From contig DATJPR010000129.1 of the NCBI GenBank assembly GCA_035506295.1, forward strand, positions 1 through 7,953: a stretch of DNA of 7,953 nt, given 5' to 3'. Below the pieces are notes generated by a model, which was given only the letters and a program-made list of their open reading frames with translations, was not told the DNA's origin and did no database searches. This DNA comes from DATJPR01 sp035506295. Its GTDB lineage: Bacteria; Bacteroidota; Ignavibacteria; UBA10030; UBA6906. Made by a program: the position numbers and the translations under genes. Of the stretch, positions 1 through 6,058 are shown piece after piece (the stretch's first letter is position 1; every line of letters starts with the position of its first letter).

Positions 1-254
1 GCCTTGGAGTGACGCAGATCTATATCACGGGTTGCGCAACCGACTTCTGCGTCGATGCCACGGTCCATGCCGCCCTGGCGAGAGATATGGATATCGTCGT
101 CGTCCGGGACTGCCATACCACCGCTGATCGCCCTCACCTCCCGGCTCACAAAGTGATGGAACATCACGAGTGGTTGTGGCAGAACATGTACCCGACGAAG
201 GGAAGGATCGCACTTGTTTCATCGAAAGACATTCTGCCAGAGGAACATTTGTGA
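1..254 (+). CDS. Isochorismatase-family cysteine hydrolase, C-terminal part (5' end outside window)
   Basis: Only the last 80-odd residues are present; the frame is open to the left edge (first full codon at base 3), so the gene starts outside the window. The segment YITGCATDFCVDATVHAA is the family signature around the nucleophilic cysteine (codon 48-50, the second Cys), preceded by the beta-strand and Gly-x-Ala turn typical of isochorismatase / nicotinamidase-like hydrolases. It is followed by the usual next strand and turn, 'DIVVVRDCHTT'. The catalytic Asp and Lys of the triad would lie upstream and cannot be checked. Members are cytoplasmic hydrolases of amide or vinyl-ether bonds (nicotinamide, isochorismate, ureidoacrylate, N-carbamoyl compounds); the substrate cannot be assigned from this fragment. 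The stop is 9 bases before the next start, so co-transcription with the CPBP protease gene is likely. Confidence 0.82.
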   Translation, partial: LGVTQIYITGCATDFCVDATVHAALARDMDIVVVRDCHTTADRPHLPAHKVMEHHEWLWQNMYPTKGRIALVSSKDILPEEHL

Positions 255-263
255 AAGACATTC

Positions 264-1196
264 ATGAGCGGTGATGATAATCTCGTCCCGGTTCCCCCTT
301 CCAGGATTCGGTGGGTGTTCGTAGGGGAGAAGGAAATCAGGGCAGGGTGGAGCATCAGCATCTTCTTTGTGATTCTCGGCGTCCTGACGGCCGCGTTCTT
401 TTTTCCTGTGAAGAGCCTTCTCGAGACGAATCATTTTTCGTTGGATGATGCAACGCCCGTGTCATCTGCCGCGGGGGAGCTGGCCGGATTGCTCGCACTC
501 ATTGGAGCTTCGATCATTATGGCCTTGATCGAGCACAAGCCGCTCATCTCCTATGGTCTCGAAGGACCACGGCGTCTCGCGCTCTTTGGGGTTGGACTGA
601 TATGTGGATTTGCCGCTCTCGCACTCCTTGTGGGAGCCCTTGCGCTGGGCGGGTATCTTTCACTGGACGGTCAGGTTCTGCACGGCCCGGACGTGTGGGA
701 ATATGCTCTCGAGTGGGGAGTTGTCTTCCTGATGGTGGGCGCATATGAGGAATACTTCCTGCGGGGGTACATGCAGGCAACGCTGGCCCGGGGGATCGGC
801 TTCTGGTGGAGTGCGGCGATTCTCTCGATCTTGTTTGGGTGCAGCCACCTGATGAATCCGGGAGAATCAAAGGTGGGGATCGTCTCGGCAGCGCTCGTTG
901 GGTTTGTGTTCTGCATCAGCCTGTGGTATCTGAAGAATCTCTGGTGGGCGATCGGCTTTCACGGTGCATGGGATTGGGGAGAATCGTATTTTTGGGGGAC
1001 GGCAGACAGCGGAAGGGTTGTTCAAGGTCATCTTTATGCTTCGCATCCTCAGGGGGATATCCTCTGGAGCGGGGGAGCGACAGGTCCGGAGGGAAGTATC
1101 ATGGTCATACCGTTGCTGCTTTTTGTTGCGCTCCTTCTCTGGGCAATATGCAGGAGAGCCCCGGGAAGAGTCCCGGAGCCTCACGTCCTTCATTGA
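264..1196 (+). CDS. CPBP-family intramembrane glutamic-type endopeptidase
   Basis: A 310-residue polytopic membrane protein. Hydrophobic segments lie at about residues 28-48, 68-90, 104-133, 146-161, 178-196, 203-222 and 281-296. The three motifs of the CPBP (Abi / Rce1-like) family are intact: E162-E163-x3-R167 in 'EEYFLRG', F191-x3-H195 in 'FGCSH', and H233-x3-D237 in 'HGAWD'. In characterised relatives these residues form the membrane-embedded active site that cleaves peptide bonds near or within the bilayer. Bacterial members act in bacteriocin maturation or immunity, in protein processing, or have no known role; the substrate here is unknown. The ATG at 264 is the first in frame; an AGAGGAA at 239-245 lies rather far upstream (18 bases), so the start is only moderately certain. 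The gene sits 9 bases after the isochorismatase stop and 32 bases before the GH127 start, suggesting one transcript, but no functional link to the sugar hydrolases is evident. Confidence 0.88.
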   Translation: MSGDDNLVPVPPSRIRWVFVGEKEIRAGWSISIFFVILGVLTAAFFFPVKSLLETNHFSLDDATPVSSAAGELAGLLALIGASIIMALIEHKPLISYGLEGPRRLALFGVGLICGFAALALLVGALALGGYLSLDGQVLHGPDVWEYALEWGVVFLMVGAYEEYFLRGYMQATLARGIGFWWSAAILSILFGCSHLMNPGESKVGIVSAALVGFVFCISLWYLKNLWWAIGFHGAWDWGESYFWGTADSGRVVQGHLYASHPQGDILWSGGATGPEGSIMVIPLLLFVALLLWAICRRAPGRVPEPHVLH

Positions 1197-1214
1197 AAAA
1201 AGCTAATCTCGTTC

Positions 1215-1218
1215 GGAG
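1215..1218 (+). promoter_or_regulatory. Ribosome binding site (GGAG) of the GH127 gene
   Basis: GGAG lies 10 bases upstream of the ATG at 1229. It supports that ATG as the true start rather than any of the in-frame codons further upstream, which would put the N-terminus inside the protease gene. The signal peptide that begins exactly at this ATG agrees. Confidence 0.5.
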
Positions 1219-1228
1219 CGTTGTTTCT

Positions 1229-3622
1229 ATGGACTATCGCAAGTTTCTCTTCGTCCCGTCCTTCGCCCTGCTTTTCGGCGTCGCGTACGGACAACATCTC
1301 GACTATCCCATCTCGCCGGTTCCCTTTACGAAGGTAAAGCTGGACGACAGTTTCTGGGCTCCGCGATTGGCAAAGGACAAGGATGTCACGATTCCGATTG
1401 CCTTTCAGAAGGCCGAGGAGACCGGTCGTATCGACAATTTCAGGATAGCCGCAGGATTGATGAAGGGGAAATTCCGGACCCAGTACCCGTTCGATGATTC
1501 CGATATCTATAAGAACATCGAAGCGGCGAGCTACGCGCTGCAGATCACCCCCGACCCGCATCTCGAAAAGTACGTTGATAGTCTCATTGACATCATCGCC
1601 GCGGCGCAGGAACCGGACGGATATCTCTATACGACCCGCACGATCGATCCTGCGCACCCGCACCCGTGGGCGGGGCTCCATCGGTGGGAGAACGAAGACA
1701 AGTTGAGCCATGAACTGTATAATGCTGGCCACCTGTACGAAGCAGCAACAGCATATTACCAGGCAACGGGGAAGAGAAAGCTCCTGGATGTCGCGCTGAA
1801 GAACGCCAATCTTGTCGATCACGACTTCGGCTGGGGCAAGATCGAGAAGGCGCCGGGTCACCAGGTGATCGAGATGGGTCTGGTGAAGCTCTACAGAGTG
1901 ACAGGCGACGAGCGGTATCTCAAGCTCGCAAAGTTCTTCATTGACATGAGAGGGCACAACCCCGAGCTGGGCGAGTACGCCCAGAACCACGAGCCTTTCG
2001 TGAAGCAGGATTCAGCGGTCGGTCATGCCGTTCGTGCCGAATATATGTACTCCGGCGCGGCCGATGTTGCAGCGATGATGGGGCTCAAGGAGTACATCCA
2101 TGCCCTTGATACACTCTGGGACGACGTGGTCCATCGCAAAATGTACGTGACCGGCGGGACGGGGGCCACGGGCGGCAATGAAGGCTTCGGGCCGCCCTAT
2201 GATCTCCCGAACATGTCTGCCTACTGCGAGACCTGTGCGTCGATTGCCGATGTGTTCTGGAACTATCGCATGTTTCTGCTGCACGGCGAGGCAAAGTACA
2301 TCGATGTCCTGGAACGCATTCTGTACAACGCGTTGCTCTCAGGCGTGTCGCTCTCCGGCGATCATTTCTTCTATCCGAATACGCTGGCGTCGATGGGACA
2401 GCAATCCCGTTCGGAATGGTTCGGCTGCGCATGTTGTCCGACCAACATCACGAGGCTGCTCCCGTCGATTCCCGGGTACGTCTACGCGGAGCAGGGAAAC
2501 CGGCTCTACGTGAATCTCTTCATCCAGAGCTCCGCCGATGTGATCGTGAACGCCGGGCACGTGCAAGTATCCCAGAAGACCGACTATCCATGGAGCGGCA
2601 AGATCGAGATGACGCTTGCGCCCGAAGAGCGTCAGCAATTCCGTCTGATGATCCGCATTCCGGGATGGGCCGAAAACAGGCCGATCCCTGGCGACCTTTA
2701 TCGATTTGAGAAGGCTGCGCCGGAAAACATTTCCCTCCGCGTGAACGGCGAGGCACAGTCATTGACGATCGAGAACGGGTACGCCGTGATTGAGCGTGAA
2801 TGGAAGACCGGAGATGAAGTAGTGCTAGACTTACCCATGCCGATTCGGCGGGTGCTGGCAAACGAGAAGGTACGGGCGGATCAGGGCCGGGTCGCGCTCC
2901 AACGTGGGCCGCTTGTGTATTGTGCAGAGGGGGTCGACAATCCCGGCGGCCGCGTGCTCAATATTGTTCTTGCTGACGATGCGGACTTGAAGGCGGAATA
3001 CAATTCCGCGATGTTGGATGGGATCGAAGTGATCACCGGACAGGCAGCCGGAACGTACGAACAGCAGGCCGGTGGTGCAGTGGCGCGGCCCCAGAAGTTT
3101 CTGGCCATTCCCTACTACGCCTGGGCCAATCGCGGATCATCGGAAATGAACATCTGGTTCGGCAGGTCGGCCGCGTACACTCTTCCGGTGCCCCTGCCGA
3201 CACTCGCGTCCAGGAGTGCCATCAGCGCGCTGCATCCGAAGCCGAGCCTCACGGTCGTCAACAACCTGTATTCGCCCTCACGATCAAACGATCCGGGCAT
3301 GACGGACTTCGATTGGTGGCCCCGGCACGATACGACGGAGTGGGTGGAATACGACTTTGCCGAACCAGTGTCCGTCAGCAACAGCCAGGTGTATTGGTTT
3401 GATGATCGACCGGACGGCGATTGCAGGTTGCCCGCATCGTGGAGCATTTTGTACAAAAGCGGGGACCAGTGGATCCCCGTCAAGAACACGACGGAGTATG
3501 AGATTGCGGGAGACAAGCTGTGCAGTGTATCGTTCGTTCCGGTGAAGACGAATTCCGTCAGGTTGCAGGTGGTGTTGCCGAAGGAACATTCGAGTGGATT
3601 GTACAAATGGCTGATCCGATGA
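1229..3622 (+). CDS. Secreted GH127 / DUF1680 glycoside hydrolase, probable beta-L-arabinofuranosidase, with C-terminal discoidin-like domain
   Basis: A 797-residue exported enzyme. Residues 1 to about 21 form a signal peptide (Lys near the start, then a hydrophobic core ending 'GVAYGQ'). The (alpha/alpha)-barrel catalytic domain follows, with family signatures 'HELYNAGHLYEAA' (161-173), 'GHAVRA' (265-270) and 'VTGGTGATGGNEGFGPPYDL' (307-326). The residues known from the GH127 enzyme HypBA1 all have counterparts: general acid/base E318, zinc ligands E334 and C336 ('YCETCA'), and the pair C402-C403 ('CACCPTN'), of which the first Cys would be the nucleophile. The 16-residue spacing between the two glutamates equals that of HypBA1 (E322/E338). 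Beta-sandwich segments follow, then from about residue 680 an F5/8 type C (galactose-binding-like) module with 'SNDPGMTDFDWWP' and 'VYWFDDRPDGDCRLPASW', probably binding carbohydrate. The family cleaves terminal beta-L-arabinofuranose, but related members act on other sugars, so substrate is inferred. The start at 1229 is chosen for signal peptide and ribosome site; the frame is open further upstream. Confidence 0.92.
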   Translation: MDYRKFLFVPSFALLFGVAYGQHLDYPISPVPFTKVKLDDSFWAPRLAKDKDVTIPIAFQKAEETGRIDNFRIAAGLMKGKFRTQYPFDDSDIYKNIEAASYALQITPDPHLEKYVDSLIDIIAAAQEPDGYLYTTRTIDPAHPHPWAGLHRWENEDKLSHELYNAGHLYEAATAYYQATGKRKLLDVALKNANLVDHDFGWGKIEKAPGHQVIEMGLVKLYRVTGDERYLKLAKFFIDMRGHNPELGEYAQNHEPFVKQDSAVGHAVRAEYMYSGAADVAAMMGLKEYIHALDTLWDDVVHRKMYVTGGTGATGGNEGFGPPYDLPNMSAYCETCASIADVFWNYRMFLLHGEAKYIDVLERILYNALLSGVSLSGDHFFYPNTLASMGQQSRSEWFGCACCPTNITRLLPSIPGYVYAEQGNRLYVNLFIQSSADVIVNAGHVQVSQKTDYPWSGKIEMTLAPEERQQFRLMIRIPGWAENRPIPGDLYRFEKAAPENISLRVNGEAQSLTIENGYAVIEREWKTGDEVVLDLPMPIRRVLANEKVRADQGRVALQRGPLVYCAEGVDNPGGRVLNIVLADDADLKAEYNSAMLDGIEVITGQAAGTYEQQAGGAVARPQKFLAIPYYAWANRGSSEMNIWFGRSAAYTLPVPLPTLASRSAISALHPKPSLTVVNNLYSPSRSNDPGMTDFDWWPRHDTTEWVEYDFAEPVSVSNSQVYWFDDRPDGDCRLPASWSILYKSGDQWIPVKNTTEYEIAGDKLCSVSFVPVKTNSVRLQVVLPKEHSSGLYKWLIR

Positions 3623-3680
3623 ACTCATCCCCCCGTCCCCCTTCTCTTATGAAGAGAAGGGGGAGTGAGGGGGTTGAGTT
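3622..3680 (+). repeat. Long imperfect C/G-rich hairpin between the two DUF1680 genes
   Basis: The 66-base gap is almost filled by one inverted repeat. The inner stem is 13 bp, 3636-3648 with 3652-3664, closed by a 3-base loop (ATG). An asymmetric internal loop (3634-3635 against 3665-3668) leads to a 5-bp C/G stem (3629-3633 with 3669-3673), a T/T mismatch, and a 6-bp outer stem AACTCA/TGAGTT (3622-3627 with 3675-3680). The structure begins on the last base of the GH127 stop codon and ends 8 bases before the next ATG. There is no T-run behind it, so it is not a standard Rho-independent terminator. C-rich palindromes of this style (CCCCCTTCTCTT...AAGAGAAGGGGG) recur between genes in many GC-rich bacterial genomes, so a dispersed palindromic repeat unit is likely. 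It may also limit read-through, protect the upstream message, or control translation of the next gene. Confidence 0.8.
3668..3673 (+). promoter_or_regulatory. Candidate ribosome binding site (AGGGGG) inside the hairpin
   Basis: The only strong purine-rich run before the ATG at 3689 is AGGGGG, 15 bases upstream, longer than ideal spacing. Five of its bases pair with C residues at 3629-3633 in the hairpin, so folding would hide it. GAG at 3676-3678 is a weaker alternative, 10 bases upstream, also in the outer stem. Confidence 0.35.
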
Positions 3681-3688
3681 CTGAACCT

Positions 3689-6058
3689 ATGAAACACTCT
3701 CTCCTCAGCATTCTCCTTCTTCTGAGCGCCTGCCTTGCGCAGGCACAATCCTACGTTCCCGAGAAGTCGGACGCACGGTTCGCCATCGGGTCTGCGATCC
3801 CGATGAAGGCGTATGCTTTCGACCTTCGCAATGTGAGGCTTCTGCAGGGAAGCCCGTTCTGGAATGCGATGCGGCGCGATTCCGCCTACCTGCTCGAAAT
3901 CGAGCCCGACCGTTTGCTGCACCGTTTTCACGTCAATGCCGGCCTCCAGCCCAAGGGCGAGGTCTATGGCGGATGGGAGAGTGAGGGGCTTTCGGGCCAC
4001 ACGCTCGGGCATTATCTGTCTGCGTGCTCGATGATGTATGCTGCGACCGGCGAAGTCGAGTTCCGCCGCCGCGTGGAGTATATCACGGCCGAACTTGCTC
4101 GCTGTCAGGCGGCGCGAAAGTCCGGCTATGTCGGCGCAATTCCGAACGAAGATACGGTGTTCGCCCGCGTGGCACGAGGGGAGATCCATTCGTCGGGATT
4201 CGATCTCAACGGCGCCTGGTCGCCGTGGTACACCGTGCACAAAGTCATGGCCGGTCTCGTTGACGCCTACCTGTATTGCGGCAATGAACAGGCGCTCCGG
4301 GTCGCCGTCGGCATGGCGAATTGGACCGGGACGATCGTCAACCCGCTCACTGATGCGCAACGCCGGAAGATGCTGGAGTGCGAATATGGCGGGATGAATG
4401 ATGTGCTGGCAAACATCTACGCGATCACGGGCGACAGAAAGTATCTTGACCTCTCCTACAAGTTCCACGACAGCATAATGGACTCCGTCGCGTTGCACGT
4501 CGACCCGATGTCCGGACGCCATGCCAATACGAACATCCCCAAAGCGATCGGCGTCGCACGGGAATATGAGCTGAGCGGCTTGCAGCACGACGGGACCATC
4601 GCGGACCTGTTCTGGCGGAACATGGTGTACCGGCATGCGTACGTCATCGGCGGCGTGGGGAACTACGAATACTGCGGGGCACCGGGGAAGCTCAACGATC
4701 GTCTGAGCGACAACACGTGCGAGACGTGCTGCACATACAATCTCCTCAAGCTCACACAGCACCAGTTCTGCCGGCAGCCGTTGCGCGAAACGATGGACTA
4801 TTACGAGCGCGCCCTCTATAATGACATCCTCGCCTCGCAGAACCCGACGGACGGGATGATGTGCTATTTCCTGCCGTTGAGGATGGGCGCGAAGAAGGAG
4901 TTCAGCGACAAGTTCAACACGTTCACCTGCTGTGTCGGCACGGGGATGGAAAACCACGCCAAGTACGCAACGGCGATCTACGCCGAATCGGCGGACAACA
5001 ACCTCTACGTGAACCTGTTTATCCCCTCCGAACTGGACTGGAAGGAGCGGGGGATCGTCGTGCGGCAGGAGACGACGTTCCCCTCGGGAGACACGTCGGA
5101 ACTCACGTTTTCGCTTGAGAGCCCGGCCACGTTTGCTCTTCTGGTGCGCGAGCCGGCATGGGCGCTCGGCATGCGGATGGAAGTGAACGGCAGCCAACAG
5201 AATGCCGTCAGGACGAAGGAGGGATACCGCGTGATCACGCGGACGTGGAACAACGGCGACAAGGTGCGTGTGGTTTTCCGGATGGGAGTGCGCGCGGAGA
5301 GTATGCCGGACAATCCGGACCGCGTCGCTTTTCTGTATGGACCGATCGTCCTTGCGGCGCAGCTGGGATCGTCGATGCCGGACCCTGTATATGGCACGCC
5401 GGTGATCGTCACCGGCGCACACTGGGGGGACGAGATCGTCAAGAAAGTGCCTGGTGAACCGTTGACATTTGCCATCAAAGGCGTGGCACGCCCGGCTGAT
5501 CTCATCCTCAAACCCCTCTACGAAACCTTCTCCCAATATTATAGCGTGTACTTCGACCGCTTCACGGAACGAATGTGGGCAGCGCGTCAGCAGGAATATG
5601 AGGAGGTGCGAGAACGCGAACACGATCTCGAATTGCGGACCATCGACGACTTCCGGATCGGCGAGATGCAGCCGGAACGGGACCACAAGCTCACCGCGAG
5701 CGAGCAGGTGTACGTCGATGAGGCGATGGGACGGAAAAGCCGTGAGGCGCGGAGAGGGAGTTCTTTTTCCTTCGTCATGAACGTGGATACCGCAGGTTCA
5801 GATTCGTTGCTCTTCACATACATCGGCGACGACAAGAATCGGAAGTTCGATATTCTCGTGGATGGCGACACGCTGACGACCGTCGTCTGGAACGGGAGTG
5901 TCACGGGGAGATTCGTTGATGTCGCCTATCCGCTACTGGCTGCGCGTCTCACCGACAAGAACCCCATCACCGTGACCATCGCCGCTGACCGTGGCACGAG
6001 TGCGGCAAGGATCTTCCGGGTGAGGACGATACGTACGGGCAAGGCGGACAGGAACTAA
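3689..6058 (+). CDS. Exported DUF1680 glycoside hydrolase, GH146-like, probable beta-L-arabinofuranosidase
   Basis: A 789-residue exported enzyme. The signal peptide is 'MKHSLLSILLLLSACLAQAQ': cleavage after AQA (residue 19) is likely, but LSAC (12-15) also fits a lipobox, so it may be a lipoprotein. The catalytic barrel carries 'GGWESEGLSGHTLGHYLSA' (94-112), 'WYTVHKVMAGLVDAY' (180-194), 'NTNIPKAIG' (280-288) and 'YYERALYNDILASQNP' (371-386). The zinc/thiolate set is present: E345 and C347 ('CETCC'), the pair C414-C415 ('FTCCVGTGMENH'), and candidate acid/base E327 ('NYEYCG'). The GWES region and the CCVGTGMENHAKY block resemble GH146-type enzymes more than its neighbour. A DUF4986-like segment follows (about 540-635, 'LYETFSQYYSVYFDRF'), then a C-terminal beta-sandwich (about 655-785) resembling the module often found at the end of these proteins. 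The ATG at 3689 is preferred over GTG 3665, which lies in the hairpin and would bury the signal peptide. The last 4 bases overlap the convergent gene. Confidence 0.9.
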   Translation: MKHSLLSILLLLSACLAQAQSYVPEKSDARFAIGSAIPMKAYAFDLRNVRLLQGSPFWNAMRRDSAYLLEIEPDRLLHRFHVNAGLQPKGEVYGGWESEGLSGHTLGHYLSACSMMYAATGEVEFRRRVEYITAELARCQAARKSGYVGAIPNEDTVFARVARGEIHSSGFDLNGAWSPWYTVHKVMAGLVDAYLYCGNEQALRVAVGMANWTGTIVNPLTDAQRRKMLECEYGGMNDVLANIYAITGDRKYLDLSYKFHDSIMDSVALHVDPMSGRHANTNIPKAIGVAREYELSGLQHDGTIADLFWRNMVYRHAYVIGGVGNYEYCGAPGKLNDRLSDNTCETCCTYNLLKLTQHQFCRQPLRETMDYYERALYNDILASQNPTDGMMCYFLPLRMGAKKEFSDKFNTFTCCVGTGMENHAKYATAIYAESADNNLYVNLFIPSELDWKERGIVVRQETTFPSGDTSELTFSLESPATFALLVREPAWALGMRMEVNGSQQNAVRTKEGYRVITRTWNNGDKVRVVFRMGVRAESMPDNPDRVAFLYGPIVLAAQLGSSMPDPVYGTPVIVTGAHWGDEIVKKVPGEPLTFAIKGVARPADLILKPLYETFSQYYSVYFDRFTERMWAARQQEYEEVREREHDLELRTIDDFRIGEMQPERDHKLTASEQVYVDEAMGRKSREARRGSSFSFVMNVDTAGSDSLLFTYIGDDKNRKFDILVDGDTLTTVVWNGSVTGRFVDVAYPLLAARLTDKNPITVTIAADRGTSAARIFRVRTIRTGKADRN

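Noticed and set aside
806..1228. In-frame 5' extension of the GH127 gene that would overlap the protease gene
   Set aside because: The extension is an out-of-frame reading of the protease and shows no family similarity. A signal peptide and GGAG site place the start at 1229.
1190..1990. A 266-codon minus-strand open frame opposite the GH127 gene
   Set aside because: Same codon-aligned antisense effect; no ribosome site or family motif, and the plus strand clearly encodes the GH127 signature.
3622..3680. Rho-independent terminator
   Set aside because: The stem is long enough, but no T-run follows on the plus strand and the downstream gene begins 8 bases later in the same direction.
3665..3688. 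GTG at 3665 as start of the second DUF1680 gene
   Set aside because: It lies inside the hairpin, adds eight polar residues before a well-formed signal peptide, and leaves the ATG at 3689 as the natural N-terminus.
3647..5686. A 679-codon open frame on the minus strand opposite the second DUF1680 gene
   Set aside because: Its codons are aligned with those of the plus-strand gene, so it stays open merely because TTA, CTA and TCA codons are rare there. The translation is rich in Arg and His, lacks recognisable domains, and the plus-strand gene has full catalytic motifs.
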